A stretch of DNA of 46,546 nucleotides. Source: Methylobacterium sp. GXS13. GTDB taxonomy: Bacteria; Pseudomonadota; Alphaproteobacteria; Rhizobiales; Beijerinckiaceae. This document shows, in pieces, positions 24,604-34,855 of the stretch; within the stretch, counting starts at the first letter, position 1, and the number at the start of each line of letters is the position of its first letter. The translations under genes were made by a program, and so were the position numbers. The notes beneath the pieces are model-generated. The model did not search any database and was not told where the DNA came from. It worked only from the letters and a program-made list of their open reading frames with translations. The stretch lies in NCBI RefSeq assembly GCF_001455965.1, contig NZ_LKKO01000046.1:1-46546 (forward strand), read 5' to 3'.

Positions 24604-26875
24604 AGGGGCTCGGCCGGGACAGCGCCCGGGGTGGCATCCGCGCCGGCTGCGTCCGGCTCCGCCGGGATCGGGTCGCCGGGGCCGGCAGGCCGCTCCGGGC
24701 GCGGCGGCGGTGATGCCCCGGCCGTGGATGAAGGCCGCCACGGCATCGCGCGTCCTTGGCCACTTGCATAGCGTGCCGTGAACCCCGCGTGTTCGGCCCG
24801 AAGGGCGACAGCGCCATGGACGGCGAGAACGCGCAGGTCGATCACCAACGGCCCCGTGCAGGTCGGTGGGGCGGCCAGCCGTGTGATCAGCACGGCTGCC
24901 CGGGCGCAATCCTCCGCGAAAGCGCGCCGATCGCGGACCAGGGCGACGGCGCGCCCATCCGGCAGGCGCGTGGTGCATCCGAGTCTGTCGCATTGGCCGC
25001 CCTTCGCGGCACCGCCAATCACCGCTTTGGCCGGCCGTCCGTCGCCATCCGCCTTCAGCCATTGTTCCAGGACGAAGGCAGAGGGGCTGCCCAGCACCGA
25101 CAAAGAACCGTTCGGTCCGCGGATCGCTGCGCCGCCACCCTGCCGGTCGATGTAGAGGTCAAAGCGCTTCGGCATCGCGGCGTGGCCGAGCCCGAGCAGG
25201 GCGGGCGGCAGGGCGAGCCAGCGCAGTCGTGAGACCAGGAGGGCCGCCAGGAGCAGCCCGGCCGCCAGCAGCGCCAGCGCGCCTGTGCCGAAGGCCGGCA
25301 GCACCAGGGTGGCGCGATCGAAGCCTGCGATCCATTCGGAGATCGCCAGCATGCCGCCCACCGCCTGCCCCATCAGCCACCAGACGGGCCGGTCGAGGGC
25401 GAAGGGATAGGCCAGGATCCCGATCACCGCCGCGGGCATCACCACCAGCGATACGAGCGGCAGGGTCAGGGCATTGCCGATCAGCCCGAACGGCCGGATC
25501 GTCTGGAAATGATAGGTGGCGAACGGCGCGGTGGCGATCTGCGCCATTAGGGTCGTCGCCAGGGTGCCGACCACGGCCGAGAGGCCGGTGCCGACGAGCC
25601 GCTCGATCCGCCCTGCCCCAGGGCGGCGGAACAGGCGTCCGTCGATCAGCCGGGCGCAGGCGATCAACCCGGCCACCGCCCCGAACGACATCTGGAAGCT
25701 CGGTCCGAGCAGCCCCTCCGGCTCCCGCGCCAGGGCGATCAGGGCGGCCAGCGCGAGGTTGCGCATCGACAGGGCCGGCCGGTCGACCAGGATCGCCCCC
25801 AGCATGATCAGGGTCATGATCAGCGAGCGCTCGGCGGCGATGTCCCAGCCCGAGAAGGCGCAATAGGCGGTCACCCCCAGCATCGCGAACCCGGCGGCGA
25901 TCTTCTTGATCGGCCAGACGAGGGCGCAGAACGGGACCAGAGCCAGGACCGCCCGCACCAGCCAGAACACCACGCCGGCGGCCAGCACCATGTGGAGCCC
26001 GGAGATGGAGACGACGTGATAGATGCCCGCGGCCCGGAGCGCGTCGTTGGCGGCCGGTCCGATCAGCCCGCGCTTGCCCGTGACGAGCGCCGCAGCCACC
26101 GCCCCGGCCTGGTCGCCCTTGGCCTGCGCGATCCGGCGGGTCAGGGCGTTGCGGGCGTCGTCCAGCAAGGCCGCGAGCCGCAGGCGCAGGGGCGGCGGTG
26201 CAGGCGGCTCCCGGACCGTGATCGCGCCGATCAGCGAGCCTACCGCGCCGATGCCCTGGAAATACGCGTCCCGGGCGAAGTCGTAGCCCCCCCCGGCCGC
26301 GCCGCCTCGGGGGGCGGCAGCAGCCGCGCGGTGGCCGCGATGAAGTCCCCGGGCCGCAGGGGCGGTGCCTTGCGGAAAGAGACCCGCACCCGGACCGGTC
26401 TCGCTGCTGGGGAAAGTCCGGCGAAGCTCTCCGTCCGGATCACCAGGCGGGCGCCGACCTCGCGCTCGTCCAGAGACTCGATCATTCCGGTGAGCGGTCC
26501 GATTGTTGTGTGGCTGAGGATCGGGGCGGCCACCTGCGCGACGCGCTAGGTCGCCGCCGCAAAGCCCAGGAAGCCCGCCGTCAGTGCCAGGGTGCCGGCC
26601 AGGGCTGCCGGCCGCGCCCCCAGGAACGGGACCGGCGCGGCGGCCAGAGCCGCCCCGATGAGAGGCGCGGCGAGCCACGGCGTTCCGTCCACACCCGCAA
26701 AGAATATCAGGATCCCGGCGCCGAACGCCACCGCCAGCCAGGGGAACAGGCGGCGCTGCTCGACCTCCTGGGCGAGACCCTCGGTAAACCACGTGCCCAA
26801 CGCCGGCACCAAGACGGCACGCGGGCCGACCAGCGCCACCGCGCCGTCCGCCTGCCTCGCGCCGATCCGCCGCAT
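24597..26875 (-). pseudogene. comEC: Disrupted comEC/rec2 (competence DNA channel)
   Basis: ComEC homologue, normally the inner-membrane channel for DNA uptake. The competence core is intact: IYHVVSISGLHMVLAAG and FSGWDIAAERSLIMTL. The N-terminal part is broken twice. First, an in-frame TAG occurs at 26546-26548, after FLGFAAAT, and the same frame continues with RVAQVAAPIL. Second, a run of eight G (26287-26294 on the plus strand as C8) shifts the frame between AARPGG and GYDFARDAYF; nine or six would restore it. The C-terminal domain has no clear metallo-lactamase motif. Both lesions could be sequencing errors; otherwise this is a pseudogene. Confidence 0.8.
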
Positions 26876-27058
26876 CCGCCAACGCCTCGAACCGAGCGAC
26901 TCGGCGCCGGCGCAGGATTCTTAACGCACCTATCGGCCCGTGCTACAGCGAGCGCTTCGTGCTACGGGCGCCATTCCGTGCGACGAGCGCTATCTTCGCG
27001 CCCTTCTCCGCCTCTTCGCTGCGCCCCTTCGCCCTTCGCCCCCGAACATATCGGCCCG

Positions 27059-28486
27059 ATGTCCTCAGCCGTCGTCACGCGCTTCGCCCCCTCGCCTACC
27101 GGCTACCTCCATATCGGCGGAGCCCGGACGGCGTTGTTCAATTGGCTCTACGCCCGCCACACCGGCGGCAAGATGCTGCTGCGCATCGAGGATACCGATC
27201 GGGAACGCTCGACCAAGGGCGCGATCGACGCGATCCTCGATGGCCTGTCCTGGCTCGGCCTCGACTGGGACGGGGAAGTGGTCTTCCAGTTCGCCCGGGC
27301 CGAGCGCCACCGCGCCGTCGCCGAAGAGCTGCTGGCCGCCGGCCGGGCCTATTACTGCTACGCCTCCGCCGAGGAACTCACGCAGATGCGCGAGACCGCC
27401 CGAGCCGAGGGCCGCGCCCCGCGCTACGACGGGCGCTGGCGCGACCGCGACCCGTCCGAGGCCCCCGCCGGGGTCAGGCCGGTGATCCGTCTGCGCGCGC
27501 CCATCGAGGGCGAGACGGTTGTTGAGGATGCCGTTCAGGGGCGGGTGACCTGGGCCAACCGCGATCTCGACGACCTCGTGCTGCTGCGCTCGGACGGCAC
27601 GCCGACCTACATGCTCGCCGTCGTGGTCGACGACCACGACATGGGCGTCACCCAGATCATCCGGGGCGACGATCACCTGACCAACGCCGCCCGCCAGAGC
27701 CAGATTTTTTCGGCGCTCGGCTGGGACATTCCCCGCATGGCCCACATCCCGCTGATCCATGGGGCCGACGGAGCGAAGCTGTCGAAGCGCCACGGCGCCC
27801 TCGGGGTGGAGGCGTATCGCGATCTCGGCTACCTGCCGGCGGCCCTGCGCAACTACCTGGTGCGTCTGGGCTGGAGCCACGGCGACCAGGAGGTTTTCTC
27901 CACCGAGGAGATGGTCTCGGCCTTCGACCTCGGTTCGGTGGGGCGTTCGGCGGCGCGGTTCGACTTTGCGAAGCTCGCCAACCTCAACGGCCTCTACATC
28001 CGCGGCAGCGCCGATGTCGATCTCGTGGCGGCGATCGAGACGATCCTGCCCAATGTCGGCCCCGAGCGCGGCCTCTCGGCGCCGCTCCGGCCCGAGCGGA
28101 AGGACAAGCTGATCCAGGCCATGCCAGGTCTGAAGGAGCGCGCCAAGACGCTGATCGAACTTCTCGACAGCGCCTATTACCTCACCGCGCAGCGTCTTCT
28201 GATACTCGACGACAAGGCCCGGGCGCTCCTGTCCGACGAGGGCCGGGCGCGCCTTGCCGGCGTGCTGCCGGCGCTCGAAGCCCTGCAAGACTGGAGCGCG
28301 GCTGCGACCGAGGGCGCGGTGCGCCAGTATGCGGAGACCGCCGGGTGCAAGCTTGGGCAGGTGGCGCAACCCTTACGCGCCGCGCTTACCGGGCGGACCA
28401 CCTCGCCGCCCCTGTTCGACGTGATGGCCGTACTCGGCCGTGACGAGAGCCTCGCGCGCCTCGGCGATCAGGTGTCGCAGGGCTGA
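27059..28486 (+). CDS. gltX: Glutamate-tRNA ligase
   Basis: 475 residues, class I synthetase. The HIGH-type motif is in FAPSPTGYLHIGGARTALF (His18) and the KMSKS-type motif is GAKLSKRHG. It charges tRNA-Glu, and in many alphaproteobacteria also tRNA-Gln for later amidation. The start ATG at 27059 is fixed by the conserved N-terminus (MSSAVVTRFAPSPTG). Divergent from comEC. Confidence 0.95.
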   Translation: MSSAVVTRFAPSPTGYLHIGGARTALFNWLYARHTGGKMLLRIEDTDRERSTKGAIDAILDGLSWLGLDWDGEVVFQFARAERHRAVAEELLAAGRAYYCYASAEELTQMRETARAEGRAPRYDGRWRDRDPSEAPAGVRPVIRLRAPIEGETVVEDAVQGRVTWANRDLDDLVLLRSDGTPTYMLAVVVDDHDMGVTQIIRGDDHLTNAARQSQIFSALGWDIPRMAHIPLIHGADGAKLSKRHGALGVEAYRDLGYLPAALRNYLVRLGWSHGDQEVFSTEEMVSAFDLGSVGRSAARFDFAKLANLNGLYIRGSADVDLVAAIETILPNVGPERGLSAPLRPERKDKLIQAMPGLKERAKTLIELLDSAYYLTAQRLLILDDKARALLSDEGRARLAGVLPALEALQDWSAAATEGAVRQYAETAGCKLGQVAQPLRAALTGRTTSPPLFDVMAVLGRDESLARLGDQVSQG

Positions 28487-28712
28487 TCGAGCGGCCTGGA
28501 ACTGCGGGCTTCGGCCCGGTTTTCGCTTCGGACTGGATTTCGCTTGGCGATGGGGTCGGGATGTCACCGACCCCGTTGCTGCTGCACTGCCGTTTGGGTA
28601 ACCCATGGCGCGTGAGCACCCGCAACATAACGCGGCGTGCTCCGGCCCCGGGGTCGCCTCGGGCAGCCCGAGGCCGGCATCCGCCACGTCGCCAGAGAAG
28701 GGTCCACGTTCC

Positions 28713-30002
28713 ATGAGCGCATCCAGCACCATCACCGTGGACGGCAAGGAGATCGAACTGCCGGTCAAATCCGGCACGATCGGCCCGGACGTCATCGATA
28801 TCGGCAAGCTCTACGCCAAGACCGGCGCCTTCACCTTCGACCCGGGCTTCACCTCGACGGCCTCCTGTGAATCGAAAATCACGTACATCGACGGCGATGA
28901 GGGCGTGCTGCTCTATCGCGGCTACCCGATCGAGCAGCTCGCCGAGAAGGGCGACTTCCTCGAGACCTGCTACCTGATGCTGTTCGGCACTCTGCCGACC
29001 GCCGCCCAGAAGGCCGATTTCGACTACCGGGTCACGCGCCACACCATGGTGCACGACCAGATGAACCGGTTCTTCACCGGCTTCCGCCGCGACGCCCACC
29101 CGATGGCCGTGATGGTCGCCTCGGTCGGCGCGCTCTCAGCCTTCTATCACGACTCGACCGACATCACGGACGAGAGCCAGCGGATGATCGCGTCGATCCG
29201 CATGATCGCCAAGATGCCGACGCTCGCTGCGATGGCCTACAAGTATTCTATCGGCCAGCCCTTCGTGTATCCGAAGAACGACCTCGACTACACCTCAAAC
29301 TTCCTGCGGATGTGTTACGCGGTCCCGTGCGAGGAATACGAGGTCAACCCGGTCTTCGCGAAAGCGCTCGACAAGATCTTCATCCTGCACGCCGACCACG
29401 AACAGAATGCCTCGACCTCCACTGTGCGGCTCGCCGGCTCGTCCGGCGCGAACCCGTTCGCCTGCATCGCGGCCGGCATCGCCTGCCTGTGGGGGCCGGC
29501 CCATGGCGGCGCCAACGAGGCGGCGCTGAAGATGCTGATGGAGATCGGCACGCCCGAGAACGTCGGCAAGTACGTCGCCAAGGCCAAGGACAAGAACGAT
29601 CCGTTCCGCCTGATGGGCTTCGGCCACCGGGTCTACAAGAACTACGATCCGCGTGCGCGGATCATGCAGAGCACCACGCACCAGGTGCTCAAGGAACTCG
29701 GCAAGACCGAGGATCCGCTGCTCCACGTCGCCATGGAGCTGGAGCAGATCGCCCTCAAGGACGAATACTTCATCGAGAAGAAGCTCTACCCGAACATCGA
29801 TTTCTACTCGGGCATCACCCTCAAGGCGATGGGCTTCCCCACCGACATGTTCACCGTGCTGTTCGCGGTGGCGCGCACGGTCGGCTGGATCGCGCAATGG
29901 GCCGAGATGATCGAGGACCCGATGCAGAAGATCGGCCGTCCGCGCCAGCTCTATGTCGGTCCGGCGCAGCGCGACTACGTGCCGGTGGACCAGCGCGGCT
30001 GA
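28713..30002 (+). CDS. gltA: Citrate synthase
   Basis: 429 residues, type II (hexameric, Gram-negative) citrate synthase. Catalytic signatures are the His in WGPAHGGANEAAL, the His in MGFGHRVYKNYDPRAR and the Asp in YPNIDFYSG. It condenses oxaloacetate and acetyl-CoA at the entry of the TCA cycle. ATG at 28713 fits the family N-terminus. The 226 bases upstream hold no other gene. Confidence 0.96.
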   Translation: MSASSTITVDGKEIELPVKSGTIGPDVIDIGKLYAKTGAFTFDPGFTSTASCESKITYIDGDEGVLLYRGYPIEQLAEKGDFLETCYLMLFGTLPTAAQKADFDYRVTRHTMVHDQMNRFFTGFRRDAHPMAVMVASVGALSAFYHDSTDITDESQRMIASIRMIAKMPTLAAMAYKYSIGQPFVYPKNDLDYTSNFLRMCYAVPCEEYEVNPVFAKALDKIFILHADHEQNASTSTVRLAGSSGANPFACIAAGIACLWGPAHGGANEAALKMLMEIGTPENVGKYVAKAKDKNDPFRLMGFGHRVYKNYDPRARIMQSTTHQVLKELGKTEDPLLHVAMELEQIALKDEYFIEKKLYPNIDFYSGITLKAMGFPTDMFTVLFAVARTVGWIAQWAEMIEDPMQKIGRPRQLYVGPAQRDYVPVDQRG

Positions 30003-30958
30003 GCGGGGCCATCGAACCCGACGCGACACCGGGGGCGGCCGCAAGGCCGCCCCTCTCGTTTGCGCAGGCGCCGGGCATTACGCTTCGCCTCCCCTGCCGG
30101 TCGCCCTACGATTGGGCGTCGCTGCGCGCCTTCCTGGCGAAGCGGGCGATTCTCGGGGTCGAGGCGGCCGAGCCCTGCGAGCGATCTTATGCGCGCACGG
30201 TCTGCATCGGCGGCCAGCCCGGCATCGTCGCGGTCACGTTCGCCGATGACGCACTGCACGCGACGCTTCACGGCCCCGATTCGAGCGCCGGGCCTGAAAT
30301 TGCCTTGCGCCTGCGCCGCCTGTTCGATTGCGACGCCGACCCGGCGGCGATCGCGGCCTGCCTGTCCCGGGACCCTGCCCTGTCTGACCTGGTCGCAGCC
30401 CGGCCCGGATTGCGCCTGCCGGGCGCCTGGGACCCGTTCGAGACCGGCTGCCGGGCGATTCTGGGCCAGCAGGTCTCGGTTGCCACCGCGATCCGGCTCG
30501 CCGGCAAGCTGGTCGCGGCCTTCGGGACATCCCTGGCGGAGCCGGCCGGCACCCTGACCCATGTCTTCCCGACGCCGGCGCAGCTGGTCGAGGCCGACGT
30601 GGCGCTCGCGCTGAACATGCCCCGCGCCCGCGGCGCGGCGATCCGGGCTCTGGCGGCGGTGGCGCTGGCCGACCCGGACCTGTTCGCCCCGGCCGGGGCC
30701 CTGGAGGACGCGGTGCTGCGCTTCACGGCGATCCGCGGGATCGGGCCCTGGACCGCGCAATACATCGCCATGCGGGCGCTCAAGCTGCCGGACGCCCTGC
30801 CGGTGGGCGATGTCGGCCTGCTGCGCGCCCTCGAGACCGGTACCGGCCGCCCGAGCCCGGCCGCGCTCCTCGTACGGGCCGAGGCCTGGCGGCCGTTCCG
30901 GGCCTACGCGGCCCAGCACCTCTGGGCCGCGGACGAGGCTCTTCCGCGCGAGGGGTGA
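29999..30958 (+). CDS. alkA: DNA-3-methyladenine glycosylase II (AlkA type), start unclear
   Basis: A base-excision glycosylase. Helix-hairpin-helix and active-site signatures are clear: GCRAILGQQVSVATAIRLAG, FTAIRGIGPWTAQYIAMRAL and the catalytic-Asp-type LPVGDVGLLRAL. An N-terminal AlkA domain starts ITLRLPCRSPYDW. No ATG, GTG or TTG occurs in frame between the gltA stop and this domain. CTG at 29999 (overlapping the gltA stop) or ATT at 30077 are possible. Translation may be coupled to gltA. The coordinates given include the upstream open part, so about 220-300 residues. Confidence 0.75.
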   Translation: MSGAIEPDATPGAAARPPLSFAQAPGITLRLPCRSPYDWASLRAFLAKRAILGVEAAEPCERSYARTVCIGGQPGIVAVTFADDALHATLHGPDSSAGPEIALRLRRLFDCDADPAAIAACLSRDPALSDLVAARPGLRLPGAWDPFETGCRAILGQQVSVATAIRLAGKLVAAFGTSLAEPAGTLTHVFPTPAQLVEADVALALNMPRARGAAIRALAAVALADPDLFAPAGALEDAVLRFTAIRGIGPWTAQYIAMRALKLPDALPVGDVGLLRALETGTGRPSPAALLVRAEAWRPFRAYAAQHLWAADEALPREG

Positions 30959-31112
30959 TGCGAGTGATTCTTGCTGATCTCTTGTCTGTTCAAACCGATG
31001 ATCCATCCGCTTTCGGATTGATCGTCGTTCATACGTAAGAGATCATGGAAGCGTCGGGGATCAAGTCCATTCCCGAGAGCGGCAATGGCGCCGGGTTCCA
31101 GGGGCTGAAAAC

Positions 31113-31361
31113 GTGAGCGGCGTAAACGATGACGCTCGACAGCGGCTCGTAGCGAACGAGCGGATCAAGTTTACTGCGACTTGTGCGAACGGGATCGGCG
31201 TCGCGATCTTTGCGGTGGGCGGCTTCGCGCCGTTGGTCTCGACGGTCCTTTCAGACCAGCCGCACTTCGCCCCGGTAATCTTCATCATGGCGGTTTGCTG
31301 GATCATCATCGGCGCCATACATTTGACCGTACGAAACGCGCTCAGGGACCTTCGCCCATGA
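31113..31361 (+). CDS. Small two-helix membrane protein (82 aa)
   Basis: 82 residues with two predicted membrane helices (about 25-45 and 53-72), charged ends and a basic C-terminus. Start GTG at 31113 with AGGGG 8 bases upstream. No family recognised. Its stop overlaps the start of the next tiny gene by 4 bases, so both are made together. Confidence 0.65.
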   Translation: MSGVNDDARQRLVANERIKFTATCANGIGVAIFAVGGFAPLVSTVLSDQPHFAPVIFIMAVCWIIIGAIHLTVRNALRDLRP

Positions 31362-31453
31362 CGACAGCCCAGATGCTTCTCTTCGTCGCGGTCCCGGCTG
31401 GCGGCGCCGTATTGGCCTTTGGCGCACTCTGGCTCAGCCGGCGCGCGCACTGA
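31358..31453 (+). CDS. 31-residue single-helix membrane protein
   Basis: MTTAQMLLFVAVPAG begins a 31-residue protein that is almost entirely one membrane helix, ending in Arg-Arg-Ala-His. ATG at 31358 lies in an ATGA overlap with the preceding 82-residue membrane protein. The coupling and the clean helix with positive end suggest a real gene. It may be a subunit or regulator of its partner. It converges on parC. Confidence 0.55.
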   Translation: MTTAQMLLFVAVPAGGAVLAFGALWLSRRAH

Positions 31454-31509
31454 CATTGTGAGCGCCCGGACCAGGACCGCACTCCTGTCCGGCCCGGGCA
31501 ACACCCCCA

Positions 31510-33756
31510 TCACCGCCCGAACCGCTCGAATTTCGGGAAGCTGCGCGCCATCATCAGGCCGACCTCGCCGCGATGGCCGAGCCATTTCTCCAGCACCGAT
31601 GCGTTGGCGAGCCGCCCCTCGGATGAGCCGTCCTGCCAGGGCAGGCCTTCGGCCAGGCGGAAGACATGCGCGTCGGTGAGGCCGCCGCTGCGGCAGCGCT
31701 GGAGTCGGACGCCCTTGCCGCGGGACAGTTCGGCCACCTCCGAGATCGGGAAGATCAGCAGCAGTTTTTCCGTGTTCACCACCGCCACGTGGTCGCCGTC
31801 GGCGGGGACGAGCACCACGGCGGTCGCGTCGCCGTCCAGGCCGAGCACGCCCTTGCCCTTTCGGGTGTTGGCCACCAGCGCGTCGGAGGGCGCCACGAAG
31901 CCACGCCCGTCCGAGCCGGCGATCAGCAGCTTGGTCTCCGGCCTGTAGGGCAGCGCCGCCACCACCTCGGTGCCGTCGTCGAGATCGACCATCAGCCGCA
32001 CCGGATCGCCGAAGCCGCGTCCGCCCGGCAGCTTCGACGCCTCGATGGTGAACACCTTGCCGTTCGAGGCCAGCAGCAGGATCTTCTGGGTGGTCTCGCT
32101 CGGGAAGGCGATCTTCAGCCCGTCATCGCCCTTGAACGCAACCCCCGAGAGGTCGGCGACGTGGCCCTTCAGCGCCCGGATCCAACCCTTGTTCGAGACG
32201 ATCACGGTGATCGGCTCGCGCTCGACCAGGGCGGCGGTGAAGTCGATGCCGCCGACATCCGGCGGGCTCGCGAGCGTTGTCCGGCGCTTGCCGAGCTTGG
32301 TCTCGGGCCCGAACGTCTTCTTCACGGCGCGGATCTGCGCCTGGATCGCCTTCCACTGCGCCGGCTCTGAGGCGAGCAGCGCGTCGATCTCGGCCTTCTC
32401 GGCGGTGAGCGCGTCGAGTTCCCGCTTCAACTCCATCTCCTCCAGCTTGCGCAAGGAGCGCAGGCGGGTGTCGAGGATCGCGTTGGCCTGGACCTCGGTC
32501 AGCTCGAAGCGAGCCATCAGGGCCGGCTTCGGCTCGTCCTCCTCGCGGATGATGCGGATCACCTCGTCGAGGTCGAGATAGACGATCAGCAGGCCGCCCA
32601 GGATCTCCAGGCGGCGGTCGATCTGCCCGAGGCGGTAGCGGGAGCGGCGCTGCAGCACCACCCGGCGGTGGTCGACCCATTCCCGCAGGCATTCGGTGAG
32701 CCCGATCACCTTCGGTACGAGGCCGCCGACCAGGACGTTGAGGTTGAGCGGGATGCGCGCTTCGAGTTCCGTGAGCCGGAACAGCGATTCCATCAGGATT
32801 ACCGGATCGACCGTGCGCGAGCGCGGCTCCAGCACCACGCGCACGTCCTCGGCCGATTCGTCGCGCACGTCGGCGAGCAGCGGCAGCTTCTTCTCCTGGA
32901 GAAGCTCGGCCATCTTCTCGATCAGCCGGCCCTTCGGGATGCCGTAGGGAATCTCGGTGACGATGATGTTCCAGGTGCCGCGGCCGAGATCCTCCTTGTG
33001 CCAGCGGGCGCGGACCCGGAAGGCGCCGCGGCCGGTCCGGTAGGCTTCCGTAATGGACTCGGCCGAATCGACCAGGATGCCGCCGGTCGGGAAGTCCGGC
33101 CCCTGGACGAAGCTGTTGAGCTGCGCCGAGGTCGCCCCCGGGTGGTTGATCAGGTAGAGCGCCGCGTCGCACAGCTCGGCCGCGTTGTGCGGCGGGATCG
33201 AGGTCGCCATGCCGACCGCGATGCCCTGGCTGCCGTTGGCGAGCAGGTTCGGGAAGGCGGCCGGCAGCACGACCGGCTCCTCCTTCTCGCCGTTGTAGGA
33301 GGGGCGGAAATCGACCGTGTCCTCGTCGATCCCGTCGAGCAGAAGCCGGGCGACCTCGGTGAGGCGGGCCTCGGTGTAGCGGTAGGCAGCCGGGCCATCG
33401 CCGTCGATGTTGCCGAAATTGCCCTGCCCGTCGACCAGCGGATAGCGCTGCGCGAAGTCCTGGGAGAGCCGCACCAGGGCATCGTAGATCGCCTGATCGC
33501 CGTGCGGGTGGAAGTCGCCCATCACGTCGCCGACGATCTTGGCGCATTTCTTATGCGCGGTGTTCGGGTCGAGGCGCAGCAGACGCATCCCGTACAGGAT
33601 GCGCCGGTGGACGGGCTTCAGCCCGTCGCGAGCATCCGGCAGCGCCCGGTGCATGATCGTGGAGAGCGCATAGGCGAGGTAGCGCTCCTCCAGCGCGGAT
33701 TTCAGCTCGACGCTCTCGATCCCGTCGCCCGACGGCGGCTCGAAGGGCTGGCCCAT
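31510..33756 (-). CDS. parC: DNA topoisomerase IV subunit A
   Basis: 748 residues. The catalytic Tyr is in AAYRYTEARLTEVA. The quinolone-resistance region reads GDFHPHGDQAIYDALVRL, with Gln where E. coli ParC has Ser80 and Asp where it has Glu84. A DQGNF-type segment (DGQGNFGNIDGD) and the C-terminal beta-pinwheel follow. With ParE it separates linked daughter chromosomes. The length and Gln site favour ParC over GyrA. parE is not in the window. Confidence 0.93.
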   Translation of the reverse strand: MGQPFEPPSGDGIESVELKSALEERYLAYALSTIMHRALPDARDGLKPVHRRILYGMRLLRLDPNTAHKKCAKIVGDVMGDFHPHGDQAIYDALVRLSQDFAQRYPLVDGQGNFGNIDGDGPAAYRYTEARLTEVARLLLDGIDEDTVDFRPSYNGEKEEPVVLPAAFPNLLANGSQGIAVGMATSIPPHNAAELCDAALYLINHPGATSAQLNSFVQGPDFPTGGILVDSAESITEAYRTGRGAFRVRARWHKEDLGRGTWNIIVTEIPYGIPKGRLIEKMAELLQEKKLPLLADVRDESAEDVRVVLEPRSRTVDPVILMESLFRLTELEARIPLNLNVLVGGLVPKVIGLTECLREWVDHRRVVLQRRSRYRLGQIDRRLEILGGLLIVYLDLDEVIRIIREEDEPKPALMARFELTEVQANAILDTRLRSLRKLEEMELKRELDALTAEKAEIDALLASEPAQWKAIQAQIRAVKKTFGPETKLGKRRTTLASPPDVGGIDFTAALVEREPITVIVSNKGWIRALKGHVADLSGVAFKGDDGLKIAFPSETTQKILLLASNGKVFTIEASKLPGGRGFGDPVRLMVDLDDGTEVVAALPYRPETKLLIAGSDGRGFVAPSDALVANTRKGKGVLGLDGDATAVVLVPADGDHVAVVNTEKLLLIFPISEVAELSRGKGVRLQRCRSGGLTDAHVFRLAEGLPWQDGSSEGRLANASVLEKWLGHRGEVGLMMARSFPKFERFGR

Positions 33757-33798
33757 GACGGCTCCTTAACGTTTCGACTTCTGTGCCGAATCACGACC

Positions 33799-33936
33799 TG
33801 TCATTCCGGGGCCGCGAAGCGGAGCCCGGAATCCAGACGCGCCGCCGGATCCGGATCGGGCGGACAGCGCCGCATTCCTCCGGTTTGGCATGGCGGCTCT
33901 GGATTCCGGGCGCGCCTGCGGCGCCCCGGAATGACA
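33799..33936. repeat. 138-bp imperfect palindrome (MITE/REP-like)
   Basis: TGTCATTCCGGGGC at the left end and GCCCCGGAATGACA at the right end are inverted. A second inner pair is CCCGGAATCCAGA (33825-33837) and TCTGGATTCCGGG (33898-33910). It sits between parC and recO. The sequence type is common as a dispersed palindrome in Hyphomicrobiales genomes. Confidence 0.75.
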
Positions 33937-33965
33937 GCCCATGAGGCAAGAACATAGCGCGAACG

Positions 33966-34685
33966 TTACTCGGCCTCGCGACCGAGCGCAACGAATCGCG
34001 CGCGCTCCTCCGGCGCGGTGAGGCCGCGCGGACCCCAGACGTGCCGGTCGAGGAAGTACCCCGTCAAGGTAAACCCTTGGGCAACGCCGTCGGGCCCTGG
34101 CAATCCGCCCGCGTGCAGGAAGGTCGGCAGCGCGAGCAACCGATCCCGGAACGGCTCTCCGGCGGAAGCACTGACCGCCCGGCCGCTCTTGGGCGACACG
34201 TAGGCCAGAGCGTCGTTGCCCCCGGTGGCCGCGCAGGCGGTGAGATCGAGGCCGAAGCCGAGTTCAGAGAGGATCTCCAGCTCGAACCGCACCATCAGCG
34301 GCGGCGCCACGGCCGGGTCGTCGAGATGCGCGATCAGGATGCCCGCCGCCTCGTAGAGCGCCGGATGCGGATCCCGCTCGGGCAGCAGCCTGAGCAAAGC
34401 CGCCATGTGGCCGAGCCCGTAGAGGGCGATGCCCGAGCCGATCATCCGCGACAGCTGCGACTCGAGCGGCTCCACAAGATAGGCGCCGAGCCCCTCGTCG
34501 AGCCGCGCCCGCCAGGTCAGCCGGACCCGGTTGCCCGGCTGGAGCACCGGCTGCATCCGGCGCGAGCGCCCGCCATGCACGAGGCCGAGATGGCGCCCGT
34601 GAGCTTCGGTCATCGCTTCCAGGATGACGCCGCTCTCCCCGTGCCGGCGCAGGCCAAGAACGATCCCGTCATCGATCCACTGCAT
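33966..34685 (-). CDS. recO: RecO, recombination mediator
   Basis: 239 residues. The N-terminal OB-fold opens WIDDGIVLGLRRHGESGVIL, followed by GLVHGGRSRRMQPVLQPGN; a helical domain with FELEILSELGFGLDLTACAATG comes after. RecO loads RecA onto SSB-coated DNA in the RecFOR pathway. ATG at 34685. The palindromic element lies just downstream. Confidence 0.92.
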   Translation of the reverse strand: MQWIDDGIVLGLRRHGESGVILEAMTEAHGRHLGLVHGGRSRRMQPVLQPGNRVRLTWRARLDEGLGAYLVEPLESQLSRMIGSGIALYGLGHMAALLRLLPERDPHPALYEAAGILIAHLDDPAVAPPLMVRFELEILSELGFGLDLTACAATGGNDALAYVSPKSGRAVSASAGEPFRDRLLALPTFLHAGGLPGPDGVAQGFTLTGYFLDRHVWGPRGLTAPEERARFVALGREAE

Positions 34686-34855
34686 GCACGGGAGATAAGC
34701 ATGCCGGGGCCATCTTGGGAGCCATCAAGAGTCTGGAAGATTTTCCGCTCTTAGGGTCAGATCGGAAGGGACGCGAGGTTCCCGGATGTGATTCGTGAAT
34801 CCGGTCTCATGAGGGGGCGGTTAAGCGGGTCGGACACCTGCCAGGGTATGCCACG

